Both the position numbers and the translations under genes were made by a program. This document shows, one piece after another, positions 22,990-35,491 of a stretch of 64,000 bases of DNA. This stretch comes from Tretioscincus oriximinensis (Eukaryota > Chordata > Lepidosauria > Squamata > Gymnophthalmidae). Position 1 is the stretch's first letter, and every line of letters starts with the position of its first letter. The notes below the pieces were generated by a model. That model did no database searches, was not told where the DNA came from, and saw nothing but the letters and a program-made list of their open reading frames with translations. The DNA lies in NCBI GenBank assembly GCA_022410635.1, contig JAJVDF010000583.1, positions 419,452 through 483,451 of the forward strand, written 5' to 3'.

Positions 22990-23465
22990 ACACATTAGTA
23001 TACCAAGGATATTTCTACCCCATGGCTAACGTTGTCCCATGGGAAGGTGGGACAATCCCGGTTTGGGGAACTAAAATATAGTCCAATTCAGGTTTAAGAG
23101 AAAATCCCGGATTTTTACATTCCCCGATGCTGCATCAGGGAATGTAAAAATCCAGGATTTTAAAGGCAAAGGAGCCGTCAGGGCTGACGACTGCAGCACG
23201 AGNATCGCTTTCCAGGGTCCTGGAAGGAACCTCGGAGTGTCCAGTAGCTGAGCCTCTGCTGGAGGTGGGTTTTTGCGCAAGCTGTCAGGCAGAGCACACC
23301 AACTTGTCTCCAGCAGAGGAAAAACACTTNGGTTTTTGACAGGAGAACAGAGCTTTTGTGCAGCTCTGTTCTGCCAGTCTCACCACAAGCGTGCATGTGT
23401 TCATGCATGCGCCCAGACACCCACCCCCATCCCAGTTTTCAGCTGTCAAAATATGGCAACCCTAC
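22990..23465. repeat. Unassigned repeat block with a tight hairpin
   Basis: A GC-elevated block containing a near-perfect 61-nt hairpin at 23101-23161 (ggatttttacattccc pairs with gggaatgtaaaaatcc across a short gatgc/gcatc stem). It ends near gtcaaaatatggcaacccta. Family unknown. Confidence 0.45.
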
Positions 23466-24008
23466 CCCAGGAAGACCATGGGTTACCTCCATACTTACCT
23501 AAAGTTCCAATGTGATCCAGATCCATCTCCTGTGCTGACAAATCCTATCCTAATCCAGAACAAGGCTGTTTGCATTTGAATGGCTATTCTGAAACAATTA
23601 ACAGCTTTAACTGGACTTTGTCTAGGCTTGCCATAGGCTGCACTAACATGCACATTTCAGATCCAAGATATATCTCAGAATAAGCCTCAGCACAGAAAAA
23701 GTTTTAGTATTTGATAAAATCGACTCAAAGGAATTAACTTGCTTTTAGTAACCACAAATATTTACCTCAGAAAAAATGAGGAGTAAGTTGGGGGAAATTC
23801 TAATAACTGGCACACTTATTTATTTTTATATCCTATTCTTTACACNGTATTAATCATTGTTTCCTTATTATTCCACGTTGAGGAAGTCAGGGCAGAGTTT
23901 ATATTTACGGAAGTGGGAAATAATGGCTTACCTTAACCCTAATATGCTGCAACTAAATTACAAAAAGTAAGAATATACACTTTGATTGTAAAAAAAGAAT
24001 CAACTTAC

Positions 24009-24071
24009 AATATTTGGATGTGAAAGTCGAAGAAGAACACCTATTTCCGTCCGGACAATTTTCTTGTCTAC
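24009..24071 (-). CDS. CAMK4: CAMK4 exon: beta3-alphaC segment
   Basis: Reverse-strand exon of 63 bp, phase 0 to phase 0, 21 codons starting VDKKIVRTEIGV and ending RLSHPNI. The acceptor is aattag and the donor gtaagt. It covers helix alphaC; the Glu in RTEIGVL is the residue that normally salt-bridges to the ATP lysine in the preceding exon. HPNI is the conserved kinase subdomain IV turn. Reading frame, splice sites and sequence all agree with CaMK4. No stop or frameshift is seen. It lies 1.6 kb from the following exon and 11.4 kb from the preceding one. Confidence 0.93.
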
Positions 24072-24535
24072 CTAATTAAAAAAAGTATGCAGTAAATTGT
24101 TGGTGTTGTGTACCTAAAGACAGTTTTGATTACTATAGCAATTCTATATGCATTAATAAATAAATGACACATTCTTCAGCATGATTTTCTTGCATAGGCA
24201 TATATTTGGAATCAGACAGTAAGAAAGAGACATATGAACAAACTTCATCTCCTTTGTAAAGGAAAATGAAAAAAACTGAATGAAAAAATTATATAGTCAC
24301 AAATAAGATAAAAATTTGATTAATTGNCTTAAAAGATAAAGGATTCGGAAGCCATTAACATACACGTCTGCATGCACACACAACCATACACTATCCTGAA
24401 TGGAAGTGGGATAAACAAATAATCTTATACTAGGATGTTTTCTGCTGGCCCCAGCATTGGGATAGCTCGTGCTGATATGGTCTAGCCCTGATTGCAGGTT
24501 CCAAAGATTGTGTCCAAGCTTCACTGTCACTGGCC

Positions 24536-24815
24536 CTTGAACATAAGAGGAGCTCTGCTGAATTGGGCCACAGGCCATCTAGTACAGCCTTCTGTCTGAC
24601 ACAGCGGCCCACCAATTGCACAGTGCAATCTTCAACTGTTCTTGACGCCCTGCTAAAGGCATTTCAGGAATACTGCCTGTTGCTCCATTTCGGAAGCAGT
24701 ATCAAAACATCCATCCTAGTAGCTATTTATACTTTTGGCTTTCTTCAACTTGTCTAATCCTGTCTTAAAGCTATCCAAGCTGCTAGCTACTACCTGGAAG
24801 TAAATTCCATAGGCT
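24536..24815 (-). mobile_element. CR1 3' end, minus strand
   Basis: Reverse-strand copy of the 3' region seen at 1-593 (aacataagaggagctctgct, cttctgtctgacacagcggc, ctgtcttaaagctatccaag). Diverged. Confidence 0.8.
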
Positions 24816-25320
24816 GAAAATGAAAAGTTCTTGATTTTGGTGTTCCAAGATCATGGGTACCCCCACTTCTGCTGGTGATTCTAACTATGCAGTCATCTCA
24901 TAGATGCCAGAGAGAAGTATATTCCAAAGCATAAGTATTATGGATAGCCATAAGGTTCAGGTTACACTCATTAACCTGAAGGATCTGTAACAGAAACTCT
25001 GAAGATGATCAAAGTAATCTTACAGGTATGCAGTTCAGATAAATCATTTTGGTTCATTGTGGTGCATTCTGTTAGTTGAAGTCTCCAACGCTAATGTCAA
25101 AATCACGGAATTATTGTCCCTAGCTTCAAAGTATCTGTCCAGGCCTATTTCCAAAGATGTAGGAGGTAGCCCTGAAGTTGGCCATTACATCATCTAAAAT
25201 AAGACTGGACAAATTGCCAGGAGTTTGTGCACTTGATGATGGTGAAGCAGAAAGGCAGAAGAAAATACTATCAAAACAGTTTGCATGCTCTGCATGAATT
25301 AATAGGGTAAGTAATGTATA

Positions 25321-25395
25321 CTGCTCAAAACAATTAAGGGAACACTTAGTGTTACATTGTTATGTTAAAAGCGTTCCCTTAATTGTTTTGAGCAG
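25321..25395. mobile_element. 75-bp Tc1-type mini-element (MITE)
   Basis: Perfect 23-nt terminal inverted repeats (ctgctcaaaacaattaaggg plus aac, and the complement) flank a 29-nt core, with TA on both sides (25319-25320, 25396-25397). The repeats match those of a widespread vertebrate Tc1-like element. A single related end lies at 1187. Confidence 0.9.
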
Positions 25396-27490
25396 TATAT
25401 TTTCTGTTCTCTGAATAGTATAGAGTCTAAATATAACAGCATATTTTTATAAGACAAGAAAACAACAGTAGGATAACAGGGATTCTAAGATATGATTCAA
25501 AATTTAAGAAAGATAATTAAAACTGATGTGTAGCAAAAATACTTGGCTCTGGGATCTGCACCATTTAAATCTTTAAGAAGAAAATTACATAAATAAAATT
25601 AAAAACAGAAATGATCAGGACAGCGCAACCCTTACAATGAAAGGCAAATAATCAGGGTTTACCAAAACACTGAATACACAAGTGGCTTAAAGTTCGTTCT
25701 AGGAAAACTATCTGTGTTTGTGGCAACATCCACACTGTGCCTTTAAGACACCTTGAATGTACCATGTGTGAACTTTGTTTACATGAAAGCCGTGCTCTTT
25801 TCCTGCAATAAATGTATTCACAACTCCTCTGTCATAAAGTGCCCTGGTACTGGATGAGAAGACGTTCCCTTAGTGGTCTTTGCTTATTTAAATACAAGTA
25901 ATTGCAACGCTCCAAATGTTCAGACTCAGAGCCAGGAACCTCATTTCAATTCTAAGGACAGAGGAAGCTTTCCTGCCCTCGTGTCAAGTAGCAGTGAAAG
26001 AATCTTCAGGCAGAAGAGGCTTTTCTCTTATTTTCCATAACAAGATCAGGTGCAGTTTTAATAGAGGTAGGAGTAACTTCTGCCTATCAAAACTCAAAAT
26101 TACAGCNGATGCTCCCACAAGGAAATTAAAAGCCCTTGTCGGAATTGTGCAGAGAATTTGCCAAAGTGAGAATATAAAGGTATATCGTATGTAAGAATTC
26201 TTTGGCTTCATTGCATTAGGAGGCACTCAGTGTCCGATGCTACTTTCTAGAAGACAGCAGAAACTCTTAAGCACCAATATGTCTCAGAGGAGCCTCTGTT
26301 TTTGTCCGTGCTGTAGAGCTTAGTTTAGACAGGTGCTTGGAGACAGAATTTTCTATCACTCATTTACATGCCTGGTAGAGAAAGTGTAGCTTTTCATAAA
26401 ACAAAGTCCCCTCTGTGCTCTTGAAATTCACCTAATCCCTGGCAGATTAGGTGAAATACAAGAAATTCAAAGTAAAATTACCTTGAGGGGAAATGAGAGG
26501 GAAGAAAAAAGAGAAGGGAAATTATCATTCTTTTTTAGACTTTAGTACCTACTCTGATTCTAGCAGCTATTTAGGCATAACAATGTATATCACCACTGAG
26601 CAGGTTACAACATTTGACCCAATACAACATTAATTACTTAGCTTTTCAGTATCCTCTACACAGCAGGATCTTTTGTTTACTTGATTATTTTTAGTTCATA
26701 CAGCTCTCTAAAATTCCATTTGTACCTAGAAATAATTTCCAATAGAATATCATCTATGCACATTTAAAATATGCACATTTCCTTTGTCCTGCTTAATCAT
26801 TTAAAGTATCTTTGTTTATTCCAACTAACATGTTACAGAAATGAATGCAATATGCCAAGAAGTATTTGCACAAGTACCAATAATTGTCTTATCTTACAAC
26901 AACAGAGATATGTATAATTCAATATTACATGAAGCATACTGTTAATTGTTGCCATCGAGCTACTGATGCATTTTGGAAATGGAGAACGCAAGCTATACTG
27001 GGTGATGTAGCATATGCCTAGCAGGCCAGCTACCTGCCACAACACATGTAGACAGTTAGAAATTGTGGCCGTGAGGGCACATACTTGTTTTAAAGCACTC
27101 TAGCTAATTCGGAATACACTGATCCAATTAACTGCAGCCATGTAAATTTGCATTTATAAGCTTGGTCCAAATCAGAAGTTACTACACTAAAACGAAGTAG
27201 ATAAATGTTCTCTATCAGGGACCTGTTTTAGGGAGCTGTTACAACACATCTAATAGGGAATAGCACTAAGTCCCATGCAAACAGTGTGGAATGGTGAGCT
27301 CCCTAAAACAAATGATTAAGCTTATGCCAACATGATTTATGGCTACATCCAGACAGTTTTTTAAAGGAGCTGAAAATAATGTTCTAGATGGAAGCTNCCA
27401 GGTGGGAAATGAACAGGAGCTGACACACAATACCACTGCTAAGTCACTTTTGAAATTTTATTTTAAAACTTGTGGATGTTTCAAGCTCTA
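25396..27490. other. Intronic, no features recognised
   Basis: AT-rich sequence, nothing assigned. Confidence 0.5.
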
Positions 27491-27492
27491 AT

Positions 27493-27690
27493 TAGGCTGA
27501 CCAGATGACCCCTTTTGGGGGGGCTTGAAAACCCGGTTTTGGGCTGCCTCCCAGTTTTTTCTGAGGANTTTTTTTTCAAAAAAATATTTTTTTGTTTTGC
27601 TTTTGATTTTTTTTTCCTCAGAAAAAAATGGAAGGGACCCCAAAATCAGGTTTTCAATCCCCCTCCAAAAGGGGTCATCTGGTCAGCCTA
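27493..27690. mobile_element. 198-bp hairpin MITE
   Basis: Terminal repeats taggctgaccagatgacccc plus tttt and their exact complement (26 or more perfect bp) flank a T-rich then A-rich interior that also pairs (ttttttctgagga against tcctcagaaaaaa). Target duplication is TA or ATT; these cannot be told apart. No coding capacity. Confidence 0.85.
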
Positions 27691-29495
27691 TTGGAAGGAG
27701 CTGTGGTGGCCGTAGCCTGGCAGCATCCTAGTGACCAACAAGTTCTTTCAAATCCTTTCTTAGCACAAAGTGGGAAAAATTACTCTGAAAGTACCCACTG
27801 CCTNCAGACATTTGCTCTGCCACCATGGCAGGGAGGCTTGTAAGCCACCTACCTATATTGCACTCTGTGCATGATGATTTCACAGTGCATAGACAATAGT
27901 CCATTTCGAGGGCTATTTTCTATGTGCCTTCAAATAGGACTATTCTGTAACTTTTGCAAGTTACCAGTTTCTTGGTCCATCATGGGGAGCCTCTCTTGTC
28001 TGGATAAATGCAAAAATCAAGTCCGTGTCTGTATTGCAATGATCAGGCAACTCAACAAGGACATCATTTATGTCCCATTATAGTTGTTGAAGCTGATATT
28101 ACAAACTGATTCTTAATTGTTAAACTGGGTAAATGTATGTTGCACTTCTTTTTCTAAAGTCTTTTTAAACTCTTCCTATTATTATACGTATATATATATA
28201 AGCACAGCAATACCTTTTCTTGGAATAACTTCTTTAGAGTTGCACAGAGCCCTTCAGCAGGCAACTCCTGAAACAGATGTTTTAAAAAATTATCAAACAA
28301 CTATACCNACTTTATGTTCCCATTTACTATGTCCAACAAATGACTGGACTCCATTGCACTAGTGATTCCTATCAAAGCTGGCCATTTCTACGCAATATGT
28401 GATTATACCCTTTTATAAAACTCTACTTTAACATGTTTTGGAGCCCATTCAGTTAAGTTTTACTAAACTATTTGTGAACTGATCAGTGTAAAATGTATGT
28501 CCACTATTTAAGGATANCATCAACATCACGTGAAAAGTATAGTCAGTTAAGGCCTGATGGGTATGCCAATGCACATGCCCGTAGCCTCCTGCACTGTAGC
28601 CACATCACCTCCAAGACCCAACAAGTGCCACCAGAGGCATCCATCTCAGAGTGGGAAGAACAACCCCTTTGAGAGCATTTGCTGTCTTCAGACTTCACAT
28701 TATGAAGACGGATGGCAGCAGTACAAGTAATCTATCTGCTATGTGCTCTTTGTGGGCTTATTTTGTGAATGTCTGTAACAGCTGACTTCCNGGAACATTT
28801 CCTAAGAATTCTGATATAGGTCATGCTGCAACTTCAAAGTCAGGAAACAGAACTTTGATGTTTGTGAATGCAAGAGATCCAAGACATATAGACACTACAT
28901 TTCCCATCTGTGGGACTAGAAGCGCCTTTATCCCCATCATGATGATGAAGATTTCACTAAACACATTTATCAATCATTACCGATTTGACATTTCATGTTA
29001 ATATTCTCAAACACAGTTTATGGAAAGTAACTGGTATCAGAGTTTTAATATTGTTTCAGAATAGGAGCACACAAATGTGCTATGATACTATTCTGCTATG
29101 TGTTCCATTTCTTAAATGCTACTATTTCTGTTATCATTGATCTTCCTGCATGGTCATGCAATATGACCCATGGTTGGAGGTGCAGATAAAAAATAAGAAA
29201 GCCGAATGAATATCCTGGACCCAGAATAATCTGCATTTGGACAGATGTTCTGAGATAGCTAACTCATTGGCCCGAAGCCTGAATGAGATTTGGGACCTGC
29301 TTTTACTATTTCCAAGTGCCAAAGATAAGATTTTTAAAGCGACAGAAAAGATTTTCAAACTACCAATGAATGACAGGAATAAACCCTTAGAATCCGATGG
29401 ATAGTTGGGACAATAATTGGGTCCTGTGTAAAAGTAAAGACATTTATCCTGGCAAGATGGAAGGTAGCAAGGGAAAGCTATTTGCAAGTAAAGCA
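27691..29495. other. Intronic, no features recognised
   Basis: No gene or confident repeat seen. Confidence 0.5.
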
Positions 29496-29738
29496 ATTTT
29501 TGCAATGGTTTTTGATGTTCACAAGTGTGTTAAGGTTGTCCTCAGTGAACCTCATTCTGGGTTGTATCTCAGAATGGGAGCCTGACATTCACATGCTAGT
29601 GTAAGGGGTCTGCCATAATCTACACTGGCATGTGGATGGCCAAGTTCTGTCCTGAGATACAGCTCAGAAGAAGGCTCAGTGGGGACAGGATCTTAAAGTC
29701 ACTTTTGCAATGGTTTGGGTTGTTTACAAGTGTGTTTA
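29496..29738. repeat. Palindrome flanked by 36-bp direct repeats
   Basis: Inverted arms 29541-29607 and 29622-29681 (cctcattctgggttgtatct against agatacagctcagaagaagg, and cacatgctagtgta against tacactggcatgtg). The palindrome sits between two direct repeats, 29496-29532 and 29702-29738, sharing tttgcaatggttt and acaagtgtgtt. Related half- or full copies lie near 5345, 22735, 31335 and 36660. Confidence 0.7.
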
Positions 29739-30702
29739 TTGAAGTCATTTTTTGCATTGGTTTCAGTATAACAAAGTTTCATTATAACATACACATTTTT
29801 CTTTGAGAGCATTGGTGTTTGTTATAAAGAGGTTTCACCTGGTAGTTTAGCATGCACTGAACTGTCAATACGTGTTTTTAAATCATTTTTCCACATTCAG
29901 CTATATGTTGTATTACTCTGCGGGGCCTTTCTTATACATGCTAAAGTAGACCAGAGAGATACTGCCTCCTGCTAATGTACTCTATTCCCTTTGGAGGAAG
30001 CACAGACTGGACTAGTCCTTTTTNAAAAAGTCTGCAAGTAAATTAGTGGATGATAAACATCATAGAGGCATGTTCCAGTTGAAGTCTAACCCAATTTGCA
30101 TTTTCTGACAATGCTTATTTCAGGTTGAATTTCAGCTATCACTTCTTCCTGTCTTTCGACACACATGATTTTTGACACCGTACAAAACAAAGCAGATATG
30201 AAAACAATACAGGTCTTTTCACACTTTGACTGGACAAAATGTGTTGTCAAAATTAAATACGCTGATGCTGACTTAAGGGCCATTGTTTTTGAGATACTTT
30301 CAGGCAAGCTTATGCAATCACCAACTCTTTATGGATCTCCTGACTGTANTTCTTTTGAATTTTTAATCCTAATGCTATTTTTATAAATGGCAGAAAATGT
30401 TCAGCACTCAGGAGAACAAACCACAATGCATGGTTTTCAAAGTGCTGCCCACTGGATTAGTTGAAGTAGCACTTGTCATTCATTTACATGTAAAGGAAAT
30501 AGTTATCTATGTGCACAAATTGAGAGCTTTATCCTTCTTTTATTCTATTTCAATTTAAAGGCTCTAAAGTTGGGAAATTTAGAATTTAATAAAAAAAATA
30601 AACGTGCACTAAACGACAGCTCTGAAACTGTGAAGCTTTCATTCCATACAATAACTTCATCTTTGAAACAGATGCAATGAAAATTATATTTTGAAATATC
30701 AT

Positions 30703-31175
30703 CATAGAATATTAGAGTTGGAAGGGACTTTCAGGGCCATCAGGTCCAACACCCTGCTCAATGCAGGATTCATTAAACCATCCCATGCAGATGACTGTCC
30801 AATTTCTATTTGAAAACTTCCAGCGAAGGTGAACTCACCACCACCTGTGGCAAACTGTTCGACTGGTTTATCACCCTGAAATCTAATCTAAATCTACTCC
30901 CTTGCAGTTTCATGCCATTGCTGATCCCTCTGCTCTGTGACAGCCCTTCAGATATTTGCAGACAGCTATCAGGTCTCCTCTCGGTCTTCTCTTTTGCAGA
31001 CTAAACATCCCTAGATCCATTAATTGCTCCACATAGGACATGATTTCCAGACCACTCAACATCCTTGTAACTCTTTTTTGAACTTGCTCTAGTTTATCAA
31101 TGTCCGTTTTAAATTGCTCCCCTCCCCAGAACTGAACACAATATTCCAAGTGTGGTCATACCAAAGTACTATATT
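30703..31175 (-). mobile_element. CR1 3' end, minus strand (same subfamily as 13.3 kb)
   Basis: Reverse-strand copy beginning at the atcatagaatattagagttg 3' end and covering the ORF2 C-terminus: [20 protein letters not shown] and [15 protein letters not shown], with [14 protein letters not shown]. 5'-truncated. Confidence 0.9.
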
Positions 31176-31334
31176 GGCCTTCCCCATGCTGGTGCAGATT
31201 AAGACCCAGTGAAGAAAGGATTTAAAAATAAATGTGTGATTAGGGGCTCAGATTTTCACCACAGAGAATCCTACATCTGCTAAAATTTCTTTTTTTAAGC
31301 TGCAACTCTCCTGTCCTATCCTGGATTTCTATTT

Positions 31335-31475
31335 GGCAATCCTACAGATTGCATCCCAGAATAGAGACCTACATCCACATTTTAGCTTGTTTTTTAATCT
31401 GTAATACCATGCAGATGGCAGGTCCCTTATAATCCTGAATAAGGGTCAGTGCAGAAAGAGCTAAAAACTTATTAT
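31335..31475. repeat. Copy of the palindromic family
   Basis: The ends gcatcccagaatagagacct and ggcaggtcccttataatcct, gaataagggtcagtgcagaa match the 29541 family in inverted arrangement. Confidence 0.5.
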
Positions 31476-32550
31476 ATAGACAGACATATTTGTCTCTCGT
31501 TTTTATCACATTTTCTGACAAATAAGTACAGCAAGCATATTTACTTCCAGTCAGCTGTGATGATAGAAAGGAGCCCACTTATTTATCCATAGTCCTATGG
31601 ACGGCTAAAGGGANGTATCAAGTTACATAATATTATGGATGCTGTTTTTAATAGGTGCCCTCAACTAGCNAGTTTCATTTTATTTAAGAAAATCTGCAGT
31701 ACTTCATTGCTTTGTTCTGAAAACATTCTATTTCCTGTTGACATACATTTTAAAAGCAGTTATTTCCTACTGTTCAATTCTCAGCTTGTTCCTCCTTGCT
31801 AGAGTGCTTTGAATAGTACTCAGCAGACGTTTCCCTTTCAGAGGGTTCAAAAACAGTGTGTTAGGATGTGAGAGTCACATTAATTGGAAGCTACCTTCAT
31901 GATCGTATTGCTGAAATTTCAGTGTATAGTGGAAGTCATGGCATAGGGGAGCACATGGTGGGATGCAAAACTATTTGTGGCATTGATGGCAGAGATCACA
32001 TGAGTCAAAATGAGTTCCAGCTTCCATTCAGCCAGAAATAACTGCCATTGCCAGCAAGGAGTAATGACTCTTTAAAGAGGTTTCACATCTGAACAAGCAA
32101 ACACTTTGCTGGCCCCACTAGAGCTCAGTGCCAAGGACAGGATGCCACACAGTCAGCAATAGGCCCAAAGTAGATAGCATATCAATATCGCCCTATTAAA
32201 AAGGAAGCAAGGCATGACTAGTTTTTGACAAGTTTTTTTAATGGGAATCTGGCCTAATAATGGTAGCATTTTCCTTTAAGTGAGTTCTTCTTCTCGGATA
32301 GGTAGCTTATAATAAACTCCCAGAATGTTATCACATTCATAAGAAGTCCTGCCTTTCTTCACTGATGTAAAGACTCTTTACAAATAATATGCCAACCTCT
32401 CCATCTTTATTAGTCCTGATCCTAAAGGCTGGTCAAACCATTTGTTCATATAGACAATACAAATCAAATCTGATATTGCTGATGTTATTAACCAGAATAC
32501 TGGTTTTTCTGATACTAGCAAATCTTGCTTGCTTTTGTGGCTTCTTATTT

Positions 32551-32792
32551 GGTGCAGTGGTTAGTGTGTTGGACCCGCGTCCGATAGTCTCCCAGTTCGA
32601 TTCCCCACTCCTCCATGAAAAGCCAGCTGGGTGACCTTGGGTCAGTCACAGTTCTTTGGAACTCTCTCAGACCCACCTATTTCACAGTGTGTCTGCTGTG
32701 GAGAAAGCAACAAAAGCTATGTGCGCCACCCTTTGGTTGGCCGCCCTGAGACCTTCGGGTATAGGGCAGGATATAAGTATAAATAAAGAAAT
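32551..32792 (+). mobile_element. CORE/MIR-type tRNA-derived SINE
   Basis: The A box (tggtgcagtgg) and B box (gttcgattccc) of a tRNA-derived RNA polymerase III promoter are present. The conserved core gctgggtgaccttgggtcag, tcac follows, then a 3' end ccgccctgagaccttcgggt, atagggcaggatataagtat and an A-rich tail. Confidence 0.88.
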
Positions 32793-34615
32793 AGTTCTCC
32801 CTGTTAAAGCTCTAAGCTTCAGTGTGTGAACTCGAAGGTTAAATCTATATGTCACTTACTTAATTCTGCTTTATTTGGATATTGGAGAATAAAGGATGGA
32901 TATTCGCGAACAAAACACAGGATTCATCTAGTGTCTGCATCATACGCCTACAAAAGTTTATTCTACCAACTGTTTTTTCTCTCTGTTAATTTCTAATGTT
33001 CTACTAGACTCACTTTGCTAAACTTACTAAATCTGTGCCACTTTGGCAGAATCAATATCTTATTACGTTATTGAGAACTGATGTAATTATACATGATTAC
33101 TAGCATAATCTGCAAAACTCATAATCTTTGATTACTGGGCTAAAACTAATATGGTAAATTTGGATTAACGTGATCGAGATTAGCTGTAGCAACACACGTT
33201 TGCATTGCACATATAACATCTCATTAAAAATGGGACAGCATGGCATGCTACAATGCAGATGTTAAATTGCTAATCCACATGATGCAGCGTGAGTCACAAA
33301 GTTTCTATTGGCCCATTTCCCTATCAATCAAATGAACACAAGGTTGCTCAGTGCTGGTTTGAATGCTTTGAAGCAGCATGCAGCATTCCCCAGCTTCGAA
33401 GATGGTGTGAAGAAAACTGAAATTTTGCCAAGTTGTGTGTACAGTACATACCAAATCTGGTCTTTATGTATATGTGACATTGGTTAATCTGGATCAGAGA
33501 ACACTAGAATGGATGTAGACCTGCTTAATGTGCTTTACCACTAGTCCAGTTTAGTGCATTTAGCACAAATATATTCTGGATTAGTGTTAATTCCATACAT
33601 TCAACATGGATTACTGAGTTCCTTAAACTCAGTTACTCAGGCTGTGTATAAAAGGTTTTTACACTGAGATAGCCAGATTGATTAGGGCAAGCACAACTTT
33701 AAACATAGACCCTTTGTGCACAACTTTATTAATCTAGATTAAGAAATTCACTAATCCATGCTGTCTTCATGAGACTACTTCTAATCCTGATCAGATCTGT
33801 GCCCAAAGTCCTTAAACCAGATTAGTGGTAAACATACATTGAGTCTACATGCACACTTAATCTTGATTAAGCTGCACTGCACACACTATAGACCAGATTT
33901 GTGTGATCATGGACATGATTCCAAGAGCCATGTGCCATTTGCAGCTAACCTGCCTTCGCAGCCTCTTCATATCTTCTTTGCAGTCTCTCTGATGGGGGCT
34001 GCTGCTGCTGCAGCTTCAAAGCTAGATGGCAAGCATTAGGATCCAGTAGGGTTCAGCCCTCCCACCTGAAGCCTAACTGAAAGTGGGCAAACCAAAGCAT
34101 TAAACTCCTAGAACCTGGATGGCAGCAAACATTGTCCCATGTACTTCATGCAAACATACGTTTCTGCAGTTTATTTAGATCAAGCTAATCCATTTTGACT
34201 CAAGGAGGTACAGATATGTACATAACTGGCCATAAACAGGGAAATTGTAACTGCATCCTTTTTAAAAAGAATTATTCTTGCTCAGATTGACATTGAATTA
34301 TTCTACTGAATAAAACTGAAGCTATAACAACTATTTTTTTACCAAAATATTCCTTCTTCTAATAATATTTTTTCTAGTCATTAAACCTAAAATAAAGTTT
34401 CCACTTCCCAGTGTTGTGAACCAGGAAGTCATGCAGGACACATGAATTAGTAGGGCATCTTATAGGTTCCACTGCACCGGAGACCTCTGGAGCAGTAAGA
34501 GGAAGTAGTAGAATTTGATCCTTAAATTTGATCTTCTGAACCACAGTTTGATCACACTGGCTCAAAACCTGAAGCCAAGAAATACTGAAATTGATGCTTT
34601 GATTGAACTACTACC
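32793..34615. other. Intronic; repeated TAATCYRGATTA-like words
   Basis: No gene. Between about 33120 and 33880 words such as ggttaatctggatc, ttaatctagattaag, aaaccagattagtgg and cttaatcttgattaagctgc recur, some palindromic. This suggests an old repeat of unknown family. Confidence 0.4.
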
Positions 34616-34619
34616 CTTC

Positions 34620-34962
34620 CTCTTGAAGATGAAGAACAACAAGAAAAAGAAAAAGGAGAAGAAGAAGGAAAAGGAGAAGAAGAAGAATTTTTATACCCCG
34701 CTCTTTTCAAGAGTGTCTTACAGGGTTAATTTTCACCCAAAGCATATTCTATCTTCCCCATCAGGTTAATGATGATACTCATTTATCTAATTGAAATGCA
34801 GATTACAAATTTGCATTTCTTTCAAATAGCTGAGTTGGCTAGAGCTGCAGGCTAGTGGAAGGTGCTCATCTTTCCCCACGTCTGACATAGGATTCAAAAC
34901 CCAATCCCCCAGATGAAAGACTGTCTCCTTAGCAATTGAGCCATTCGCTCTTCTGCCCCGCC
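34620..34962 (-). mobile_element. Sauria-type SINE, minus strand, long purine tail
   Basis: The tail (GAA/AAG runs, 34628-34686) is followed by tttttataccccgctctttt, gctagtggaaggtgctcatc on the plus strand, and a decayed tRNA-like head (ccttagcaattgagccattc). Full length. Confidence 0.88.
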
Positions 34963-35491
34963 ACTTTTACTATACCATTTCAAGTCCTGGTTACTCTTTA
35001 ACTTTTAACGTTCTTACAGGCTGTGTTCCTATATATGCTTTTAATCCATCTTAAAGGAAGAAAAATCCCCCCTTGTTTTAGTTGAGTTCTTTAGTATTGA
35101 AAATAGTATGCATGAGAACAACACCACAGTCTGTCTTCAGTTTTGAAGAATGAGTTTATTTATTTATTTTTGTGGACCATATCCCATTCTTTGAGATAGA
35201 AGATGAAGTGAAGAAAATGTAAAATAAAGTTAGGAACAAGGTTTTAGTATTGCTTTCTTGAAGTCAGAAAGTCATCCACAGTTTTCTTCCAATAGTTATT
35301 CTGTTTACTAAAAAGTGCCAATAGCCACTTTTAAACCCTTAAAAACACAACTACATCCATGTAACATAATTACATCTTACTAATTATAAGATTGAACAAT
35401 ACATTTCTAAGTTAATGCATCTGTATTTTATTATGCTGTCTGAGAAACAATTCTGCAGCAATAAAGCACGAACTGGAAAAAATAAACTTAC

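Noticed and set aside
29134..29505. 123-codon minus-strand frame
   Set aside because: No recognisable domain and no exon borders. The plus strand faintly recalls a LINE, but not enough to call.
32551..32620. A true tRNA gene
   Set aside because: A and B boxes are present, but the acceptor stem does not close and the SINE core and tail follow directly.
34515..34769. Lys-rich 84-codon frame
   Set aside because: Purine tail of another minus-strand SINE.
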